Source: Candidatus Margulisiibacteriota bacterium (GTDB lineage Bacteria; Margulisbacteria; WOR-1; XYC2-FULL-46-14; JAHJBW01). From it: a stretch of 12,069 nt of DNA. The translations under genes were made by a program, and so were the position numbers. Shown one piece after another: positions 7,410-12,069 of this stretch. The stretch lies in assembly GCA_018813405.1 (NCBI GenBank), contig JAHJBW010000212.1, positions 1 through 12,069 of the forward strand, in the 5' to 3' direction. The stretch's first letter is position 1; the number at the start of each line of letters is the position of its first letter. The notes beneath the pieces are model-generated. The model did not search any database. It was given only the letters and a program-made list of their open reading frames with translations, and was not told the DNA's origin.

Positions 7410-7438
7410 ATTTTACATTATTACGGACTTTTCGTCAA
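7410..7438 (-). promoter_or_regulatory. Predicted sigma70 promoter of the SPOR-mreBCD-mrdA operon, inside the folC 3' end
   Basis: On the minus strand TTGACG (7438-7433), a 17-nt spacer and TAAAAT (7415-7410) match the -35/-10 consensus at 5 of 6 positions each. The -10 includes the folC stop codon. It ends 9 nt before the SPOR ATG, so the transcript would begin about 2-3 nt from the start codon. The absence of a Shine-Dalgarno sequence fits leaderless translation. This would make the elongasome genes transcribable independently of folC. Confidence 0.55.
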
Positions 7439-8468
7439 TGAGCAATTTTAACGCATCGGCCACCACAAAAAGGGACCCCGCTATCAAAACGATCTGATCT
7501 TTTCCGAACGATCTGGCTTTCTTTATGGCCTGCTCGACCGACAGTTCTGATAACGGCGCGGATTGTGGATGCGACGAGCGGGTGATGATAACCCTTGAGG
7601 CCAGCGGCGTCAATTCCCGCATTATTCCATCAGCATCTTTACTGGCCTGTACTCCTATTACAAGAGTGATCGGCCTGTCGAAGTTTTGCTCCTTAATCAT
7701 CACCTTGAGCGCTCTGGCCCCCGCAGGATTATGAGCCCCATCAAGTATAATCAAAGGTTCACCGGGGACTATCTGGAAACGGCCGGGCCATTTCGATGAA
7801 GCGATCCCATCTTTCACATGATCATCGGTTATCTTGTAGCCTTGTTGCTGAAGAGCAGATACCGCCTGTACAACTGTTGATCTGTTCTGTTCAACAAAGT
7901 TGGACATGTGGAGAGATGTGGAGACATGTGGGGAGATGTGAGGCACCCCGGGCTTGATTATTCCTTCTTTTTCACGCCTGATCTTCTCGATCGTGCCGCC
8001 GAGGTATTCCGTATGGTCAAGCTCAACGTTGGTTATGATAGTGAGAATGGAGTTGACCACATTTGTCGCGTCTAGCCTGCCCCCCATCCCAACTTCGACC
8101 ACCGCCATATAGATGTTCTGCCTTGCAAAGTATTCAAAGGCGATGCAGGTGATGATCTCAAAAGGAGTAAGTCGTAAGTTGTAATTTGTAAGTTGTAATT
8201 CAAGAGTATTCATCACCTCGTCCGGGATCTCATGACCGTTAACTTTAATGCGCTCGTTCCAGCGCAGAAGATGGGGTGACGTAAAGAGGCCGACTTTGTA
8301 CCCGGCTTTGCCGAGTATGGAATCGAGCATAGAACAAACAGACCCCTTGCCGTTAGTGCCCGCCACATGGATGGCAGGGAATTTCAGGTGGGGATCGCCC
8401 AGCCTTTTGAGGGCTTGCTCTACCCTTTCAAGGCCCAGATGGATGTTCTTTGTGTCAAAGTCAAGCAC
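7413..8468 (-). CDS. folC: Folylpolyglutamate / dihydrofolate synthase FolC, internally shortened
   Basis: A Mur-ligase-type enzyme that ligates glutamate to folates (and often makes dihydrofolate from dihydropteroate). Visible motifs are the P-loop GTNGKGSV (37-44), LFTSPHL (61-67), VEVGMGGRLDATN (124-136), the metal-site region NVELDHTEYLGGT (147-159), WPGRFQ (227-232) and LDGAHNPAGA (242-251). At 351 residues it is clearly shorter than the usual 420-440. About 70 residues normally between IIKPGVP and the GxHQxxN helix are absent, replaced by residues 177-190, partly encoded by a 10-bp tandem repeat (7901-7940). The HQxxN element itself reads FVEQN. A second repeat (8167-8201) encodes LQLTNYNLRL near 91-100. 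The GTG start at 8468 is nearly forced, because the frame closes at a TAA three codons upstream; the usual first 15-20 residues are missing. The start lacks a spaced Shine-Dalgarno sequence. Activity is uncertain. Confidence 0.88.
   Translation of the reverse strand: MLDFDTKNIHLGLERVEQALKRLGDPHLKFPAIHVAGTNGKGSVCSMLDSILGKAGYKVGLFTSPHLLRWNERIKVNGHEIPDEVMNTLELQLTNYNLRLTPFEIITCIAFEYFARQNIYMAVVEVGMGGRLDATNVVNSILTIITNVELDHTEYLGGTIEKIRREKEGIIKPGVPHISPHVSTSLHMSNFVEQNRSTVVQAVSALQQQGYKITDDHVKDGIASSKWPGRFQIVPGEPLIILDGAHNPAGARALKVMIKEQNFDRPITLVIGVQASKDADGIMRELTPLASRVIITRSSHPQSAPLSELSVEQAIKKARSFGKDQIVLIAGSLFVVADALKLLIDEKSVIM
7901..7940. repeat. 10-bp tandem repeat, 4 copies, inside folC
   Basis: Four consecutive 10-mers on the plus strand: TGGACATGTG, GAGAGATGTG, GAGACATGTG, GGGAGATGTG. 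They alternate so that a 20-bp dimer also repeats. They encode, on the minus strand, the odd stretch HISPHVSTSLHMS of FolC, exactly where the family's central segment is missing. A similar decamer, GGGAGATGTC, occurs once in non-coding DNA at 11-20. Confidence 0.85.
8167..8201. repeat. Heptanucleotide tandem repeat, 5 copies, inside folC
   Basis: Five 7-mers on the plus strand: GTAAGTC, GTAAGTT, GTAATTT, GTAAGTT, GTAATTC. The array is 35 bp, which is not a multiple of three. It reads through on the minus strand as LQLTNYNLRL just before the conserved TPFEIIT of FolC, so the gene tolerates it in a surface-exposed variable region. It resembles the heptameric short tandemly repeated sequences described in cyanobacteria. 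Confidence 0.85.
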
Positions 8469-8473
8469 ACCTA

Positions 8474-8482
8474 ATTATATCA
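8474..8482 (-). promoter_or_regulatory. Perfect extended -10 box immediately upstream of folC
   Basis: Minus strand TGATATAAT (TGnTATAAT) overlaps the deaminase stop codon and ends 5 nt before the folC GTG. No good -35 is seen at 16-18 nt, which extended -10 promoters can do without. Transcription would start at or next to the GTG, giving a leaderless folC message in addition to read-through from the deaminase gene. It could be a chance match. Confidence 0.35.
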
Positions 8483-9865
8483 GGGAAGCACCAGTTCTAA
8501 CAGCGCGTCGATCTGTCCGCAATAAGCAAGGACCTCGACCAGCATGGAAGCCTTTCTGTCCACGCTGGCAAATGCCGCTTTGACTCCCGCCAGCGCGGTC
8601 CTCCTCGGCAAAGAAGCAAGACGGCGGGTATTTTTTGTCAGCAGGGATATCTTCCCCGTTTCATGCAGTCTGGCCAATTCATGTGATATGGTCGTGTTAT
8701 TGGCGGTGATGTTATCCGGATTGATGCAAACGTTCAGTCCCAGTTCCAGCATCCTATTGACTGGATGATGTCTTATATCATTTTCCCTTAAACAAAAAAG
8801 CTGTTCATTGCTGGTGGGACAGACTTCAAAGGTTACGTCTTTGAACTCGTCCAGATGTTCTTCAACACTATGAAGATCGGTCACTCTAATACCGTGCCCT
8901 ATTCTGGTTGCACCCATATTGACTGCCGCGAGGATGTTCAACTCTGTATCGAACATTTCACCGGCGTGAATTGTAATGGGTAGTCCAGCCCTGGCGGCCA
9001 GTTCAAACTGTTGCCTGAACAGATGGACAGGATATCCATCTTCCTTGCCGGCAAGATCTATTGGCAAACCAAAGAATATCGCGTGTTCAACTGTCTCCTG
9101 AGGATTATCTTTGAATTCCGGCACATCGATCAGGTTCCTGTACATACAAAGGATAAGTGAGGTTGAAATGCCAAACTCCCTTTCGCCTTCCCGCAATCCC
9201 TCCAAAACACTTTTTATGATAGTTTGATACGCAAGGCCTTTTTTGGTATGCAGACAGGGGGCAAAACGGGCTTCAACATGCAAACACCCGTCCAGATAGG
9301 CCTGTTCAACAAGTTCGCGGGCAGTACGTATAAGGGCTTCCCTGGTCTGCATAACAGCCACCGAAAGGGCAAACTTGTCGGTCAGGAAGGCGTTAAAATC
9401 CTTGATAACTTCCCGAATCCTTACCACCCTGTCAATATCCTCAACAGTATATTCTTTGGGAATTCTGCCAGATATTTGTGAAAGTTCGATACCCTGCTCT
9501 TTTGCCAGATCAAATATCGTTTGCGGCCTTACCGATCCGTCCAAATGGACATGAAGGGCCGCTTTTGGCAGAAGCAAGGCCGCGGTCCTAACGGCAGCTT
9601 TATTGATGTCAGAGTAGGCGGTTGCTTTATTGATCAAAAGAGATGCCGCTGCACGCACCCTGTGGTCGACCGCGCCATATGCTATGTCCCGCAGTTGGTC
9701 CCGATGATAGAGTTCGCCAACACCGCCGGGAGTATTACGGCACAGCTTTACTAATGATGTTAATGCTTTTGGTCCCCTGAGGTTGATAGCGTTGTTTAGC
9801 CTGATACTGGATGGTCCCGACAGCTGGCTGTATCTCGCAGATGGAGGAAGTGTAATTATTTTCAT
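8480..9865 (-). CDS. add: Adenosine deaminase family protein with a 98-residue N-terminal extension
   Basis: A TIM-barrel amidohydrolase converting adenosine (or a related purine nucleoside) to inosine. The metal and catalytic motifs are H105-V-H107 in PKAALHVHLDGS, HVEARFAP (196-203), H300-A-G-E303, RIGHG with H324, CPTSN (349-353) and N382-P-D384-N385. D384 fits the zinc ligand. The second Asp of the classical TDDP is Asn here, as in the TDN variant that I recall from some actinobacterial deaminases. The family normally begins close to PKAxLHxHL, but this protein has about 98 extra mostly helical residues before it. The ATG is supported by a strong AAGGGGGG ribosome-binding site, so the extension is probably real. 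Its role is unknown. Another purine-like substrate (for example a futalosine-type nucleoside) cannot be excluded. folC starts 11 nt after the stop. Confidence 0.9.
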   Translation of the reverse strand: MKIITLPPSARYSQLSGPSSIRLNNAINLRGPKALTSLVKLCRNTPGGVGELYHRDQLRDIAYGAVDHRVRAAASLLINKATAYSDINKAAVRTAALLLPKAALHVHLDGSVRPQTIFDLAKEQGIELSQISGRIPKEYTVEDIDRVVRIREVIKDFNAFLTDKFALSVAVMQTREALIRTARELVEQAYLDGCLHVEARFAPCLHTKKGLAYQTIIKSVLEGLREGEREFGISTSLILCMYRNLIDVPEFKDNPQETVEHAIFFGLPIDLAGKEDGYPVHLFRQQFELAARAGLPITIHAGEMFDTELNILAAVNMGATRIGHGIRVTDLHSVEEHLDEFKDVTFEVCPTSNEQLFCLRENDIRHHPVNRMLELGLNVCINPDNITANNTTISHELARLHETGKISLLTKNTRRLASLPRRTALAGVKAAFASVDRKASMLVEVLAYCGQIDALLELVLP

Positions 9866-9872
9866 ATTGGAT

Positions 9873-9880
9873 CCCCCCTT
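9873..9880 (-). promoter_or_regulatory. Strong ribosome-binding site fixing the deaminase start
   Basis: Minus strand AAGGGGGG lies 7 nt before the ATG at 9865. It supports translation from this codon, and therefore the long N-terminal extension, rather than an internal start near the HVH motif, where no ATG is available. Confidence 0.6.
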
Positions 9881-9929
9881 AAAAAGTGTATAACATTATC
9901 ACCCGGTTTGAAAAATAATTTCACTTTTT
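9881..9929 (-). other. Gap between xerD and the deaminase gene with a spaced inverted repeat
   Basis: The arms AAAAAGTG (9881-9888) and CACTTTTT (9922-9929) are separated by 33 nt. Between them, minus-strand GATAAT and TATACA could serve as -10 boxes, but no good -35 accompanies either. This is the only gap over 12 nt within the minus-strand array, so a promoter for the deaminase-folC part here is plausible but unproven. Confidence 0.25.
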
Positions 9930-9931
9930 CT

Positions 9932-10774
9932 TCAGGCCCTCGGATGGGCCTGGCGGTAGACCTTTTTCAGGCGCTCGCGGGAAACGGCGGTATATATTTC
10001 TGTGGTGCTGATGTTGGAGTGTCCCAGCATCTCCTGCACAGTACGCAGGTCCGCCCCGCCCTCTATCAAATGCGTGGCAAACGAATGGCGCAGTGTGTGA
10101 GGCGAGGGTTTTTTATTATACTTCTTGATTATGTTGAACAAAGCCTGCCGGCTAAAACGCGTGCCGGAACGGTCAAGGAACAAGGCCCTCTCACTGTTAT
10201 TGTTCTTTACAAGCTTCGGACGGACCTCGCTAAGATACTTATCAAGAACATCTCTTGCCACCTCGCCCAGAGGGACTATGCGCTCCTTGCCGCCTTTGCC
10301 GTAGCATTTAATGAAACCTTCTTCCATATTAATATCGAGCAGATTAAGGCCCACCAGCTCGGATGCCCGCATACCCGTGGCATAAAGCACCTCCAATACC
10401 GCCCGGTCGCGGACGTTCTTGCGCGGAAGCTTCAGCATTTCGCCGGTCTCTTTGATACTCATGGCCTTTGGCAGTCTTTTTGGGGTTTTGGGAAGCCTGA
10501 TGTCGGCAGTGGGATCGGTATTTATCTTGCCTTCACCAACCAGATATTTGAAAAAACTTTTGAGCGTGGCAACCATGCGCATGCGGGAGCCTGGGCTATA
10601 ACCCAGGTCTTCCAGTTTTTTAAGGTATTTCTTGATGTTCTCCCTGTCGGCGGGAGCAGTTCCCAACCTGTCAAAAAAGGCCGCCAGGTCGCGTTTGTAA
10701 GAAGAAATGGTATGCCTGGAATACCCCTTCTCGAAAGTGATGAAATCAAGGAATGCCTGGATTTGCGCTTTCAT
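9932..10774 (-). CDS. xerD: XerD-type tyrosine recombinase
   Basis: A 280-residue site-specific recombinase that resolves chromosome dimers at dif with a XerC partner. The N-terminal SAM-like core-binding domain (about 1-85) includes FLDFITFEKGYSRHTISSYKRDL. The catalytic domain (about 100-275) has R136 (GMRASEL), K160 (YGKGGKER), H226-x-x-R229 (PHTLRHSFATH), H252 (GHSNISTTEIY) and the nucleophile Y261. The C terminus RLKKVYRQAHPRA is typical of XerC/XerD. The length is slightly below the usual 295-300. XerC and XerD are hard to tell apart without a tree, and no attachment site or cargo suggests a mobile-element integrase. The ATG overlaps the NUDIX gene stop (ATGA), so translation is coupled. 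Confidence 0.92.
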   Translation of the reverse strand: MKAQIQAFLDFITFEKGYSRHTISSYKRDLAAFFDRLGTAPADRENIKKYLKKLEDLGYSPGSRMRMVATLKSFFKYLVGEGKINTDPTADIRLPKTPKRLPKAMSIKETGEMLKLPRKNVRDRAVLEVLYATGMRASELVGLNLLDINMEEGFIKCYGKGGKERIVPLGEVARDVLDKYLSEVRPKLVKNNNSERALFLDRSGTRFSRQALFNIIKKYNKKPSPHTLRHSFATHLIEGGADLRTVQEMLGHSNISTTEIYTAVSRERLKKVYRQAHPRA

Positions 10775-11301
10775 GTTTTGAGGTATCGCTCGGCCAGGTA
10801 AATGCCGACTATCGTCTTGTTGTCCTCGATGCGGCCATCTTCCACCATTTGATGCGCCTTCTCAAGAGTGACAATATGGACCTCGGTATGCTCGTCCTCT
10901 TCCGTGTTCTTCTTCGTTTCTTTGAGCTGGCTGGCAATAAAAAAGTGCAGTATCTCGGTAGAATAACCCGGCGAGGTGAACCCGTCGATCGACTTCTCTA
11001 TCTTTCCCGCCCGGTATCCAGTTTCTTCCTCCAGCTCCCGCACGGCGGCATGCTTCAAAGATTCGCCTTCCTCAACAAGGCCCGCCGGCACTTCGTAGAT
11101 GACCTTTTCCACGGGCTTGCGGTACTGCTTGATAAGCACCATTTTGTTGTCGGATGTAAAGGCAATGATGGCGACCGCGCCCGGGTGCTCGCATATCTCA
11201 CGATTGCTTATACGCCCGTTCTCCAATTTCACCGTATCATCGCGCAATCCCAGCATTCTGCCCTGATATATTTTTTTTGAACTAATCGTTTCTTCGTGCA
11301 T
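10771..11301 (-). CDS. nudF: NUDIX hydrolase, ADP-ribose/ADP-sugar pyrophosphatase
   Basis: A 176-residue enzyme that hydrolyses ADP-ribose to AMP and ribose 5-phosphate, clearing a reactive metabolite. The Nudix box is complete: G74, E80, R88-E89-L90, E92-E93, G95, spaced as GX5EX7REUXEEXGU. Upstream IKQYRKPVEKVIYEVPAG (57-74) and downstream SPGYSTEILHFFIA (110-123) are hallmarks of the ADPRase subgroup rather than MutT or Ap4A hydrolases. The start ATG lies 20 nt inside the 3' end of the M20 peptidase gene and has a GGAGGTAA ribosome-binding site about 11 nt upstream. The stop overlaps the xerD ATG by 4 nt. Confidence 0.9.
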   Translation of the reverse strand: MHEETISSKKIYQGRMLGLRDDTVKLENGRISNREICEHPGAVAIIAFTSDNKMVLIKQYRKPVEKVIYEVPAGLVEEGESLKHAAVRELEEETGYRAGKIEKSIDGFTSPGYSTEILHFFIASQLKETKKNTEEDEHTEVHIVTLEKAHQMVEDGRIEDNKTIVGIYLAERYLKT

Positions 11302-12069
11302 TTTCTGTTATTACCTCCATAAGCAGTTTCAATGCCAGCTCCATCTCTTTAATGTTCAGATGCTCCTTTGGAGAATGGAGGTTATGCCCGCCCACCCCAA
11401 GGATCAGGGTCTTTATGCCGCGGGCGTTGAAGATGTTGGCATCAGACCCGCCGCCGGAAGGTTTTACCTCTGGCCTGAGTTTAAGTTTTTTGAGGGAAGC
11501 AGAGACAAGTTGAAGCACTTTGTCATTTTTGGAAATACGAAACGAGCTATAAGCCTCTTTTATTTCAATATACAATTTTGCCTTGTTCTTTGCGCAGGCC
11601 TTTTTGAGCATTGTTTGCATATGAACTATCTGATTTTTCAGTTTTTTCCTGTCATGACTGCGGGCCTCGCCTTTTATCTTGACCTTTTCCGGGACAATAT
11701 TGGTGGCGATCCCACCCTTGATAATGCCAATATTGGCGGTGGTCTCGTGATCTATGCGGCCCAGTTTCATGCCGGCAATGGCTTCCGAAGCGACTTTAAT
11801 GGCATTGATGCCGTCCTCAGGGTGCGTTCCCGCGTGCGCCGCCCTGCCAACGATCTCCGCCTGAAGATTGACCTGTGTCGGCGCGGCGTTCAGTATTACG
11901 TCGACCGATCCGCCATCAAGGGCAAAGCCGAAATCGGCTTTTAACATTCGTTTGTCCATGGCGCGGGCGCCGTGAAGACCTGTCTCTTCCCGCACGGTCA
12001 GGACGATGAGGAGGTCACCGCATAAAAGGCGACAATGATCATTGTCGCCTCTTATTAAGATTGACAACA
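11282..12069 (-). CDS. M20-family metallopeptidase, PepT-like (5' end outside the window)
   Basis: The C-terminal 260 or so residues of a PepT-like aminopeptidase/dipeptidase. Residue numbers count from the TTG at 12067, which is not claimed as the start. LTVREETG carries the E27-E28 catalytic base/metal pair. FALDGG has metal ligand D51, AAPTQ is at 61-65 and AAHAGTHPEDGINAI (76-90) is the lid/dimerisation start. SGGGSDANIF (204-213) and HNLHSPKEH with H231 complete the metal site. The first HxD motif and the bridging Asp would lie outside the window. From residue 17 (GDLLIVLTV) homology is clear; residues 1-16 fit poorly and are partly encoded by a perfect 24-bp palindrome (12027-12050). 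The stop is TAG, overlapping the NUDIX gene by 20 nt. Confidence 0.88.
   Translation of the reverse strand, partial: LSILIRGDNDHCRLLCGDLLIVLTVREETGLHGARAMDKRMLKADFGFALDGGSVDVILNAAPTQVNLQAEIVGRAAHAGTHPEDGINAIKVASEAIAGMKLGRIDHETTANIGIIKGGIATNIVPEKVKIKGEARSHDRKKLKNQIVHMQTMLKKACAKNKAKLYIEIKEAYSSFRISKNDKVLQLVSASLKKLKLRPEVKPSGGGSDANIFNARGIKTLILGVGGHNLHSPKEHLNIKEMELALKLLMEVITENARRND
12027..12050. repeat. Perfect 24-bp palindrome inside the M20 peptidase gene
   Basis: AGGCGACAATGA is followed directly by its exact reverse complement, with no mismatches. The flanking bases (A at 12026, C at 12051) do not extend the symmetry. On the minus strand it encodes RGDNDHCR in frame, followed by CTTTTA. It lies in the variable linker before the conserved GDLLIVLTVREE. 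It may be an inserted palindromic element, a transcription-pausing hairpin or an assembly artefact near the window edge. Confidence 0.8.

Noticed and set aside
7901..7940. Short tandem repeats in folC considered as a CRISPR array.
   Set aside because: The units are contiguous 10-mers with no spacers and no cas genes nearby.
9885..9905. GTGATAATGTTATACAC on the minus strand next to xerD looks a little like a dif core.
   Set aside because: Only the central ATAA-TG-TTAT symmetry matches; the outer XerC and XerD arm bases do not fit, so no dif site is claimed.
12029..12048. The palindrome core GACAATGATCATTGTC resembles a Fur-type operator.
   Set aside because: It is in frame inside a peptidase gene, far from any start in the window, and lacks the usual 19-bp Fur spacing, so chance or insertion is likelier.

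Overview
The window is a piece of a bacterial chromosome with a diderm-type, rod-shaped envelope. One long minus-strand gene array fills about 2.7-12.07 kb, and a single plus-strand gene for a secreted protein sits at the left end. The genes are recognisable, but their divergence and the mix of an FN3 / FlgD-like secreted protein with intragenic short tandem repeats suggest an uncultured candidate-phylum bacterium. A Margulisbacteria/WOR-1-like lineage is one possibility, but this is a low-confidence guess from gene style only.

Left end (1-2690): a 673-residue secreted multi-domain beta-sandwich protein (290-2311) lies between two direct copies of an AT-rich, non-coding, two-block repeat (46-240 and 2362-2648). 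No transposase or integrase is next to them. The gene has a good sigma70-like promoter only about 11 nt from its ATG and no Shine-Dalgarno sequence.

Minus-strand array, in order of transcription: an M20 (PepT-like) peptidase cut by the window edge; a NudF-type ADP-sugar pyrophosphatase; a XerD-type recombinase; an adenosine deaminase with an N-terminal extension; FolC; a membrane-anchored SPOR-domain protein; MreB, MreC, MreD; and MrdA (PBP2). Most junctions overlap or are within 12 nt; the exception is a 66-nt gap between xerD and the deaminase gene. The SPOR-mreB-mreC-mreD-mrdA part is an elongasome operon: MreB filaments, the MreC/MreD membrane bridge and the PBP2 transpeptidase build lateral wall, and the SPOR protein probably binds septal or denuded glycan. 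The upstream genes are housekeeping (folate, nucleoside and peptide metabolism, chromosome dimer resolution).

Main surprises: (1) mrdA ends at a TAG, but the same frame continues for 69 coding-looking codons to a second TAG. (2) folC carries two unrelated short tandem repeats in frame, and one sits where about 70 conserved residues are missing. (3) A perfect 24-bp palindrome lies inside the peptidase gene. (4) Genes without a Shine-Dalgarno sequence (FN3, SPOR, folC) have -10-like boxes 5-11 nt from the start codon, suggesting leaderless transcripts. (5) The secreted-protein gene is flanked by the direct repeats. No complete new defence or mobile system is visible.
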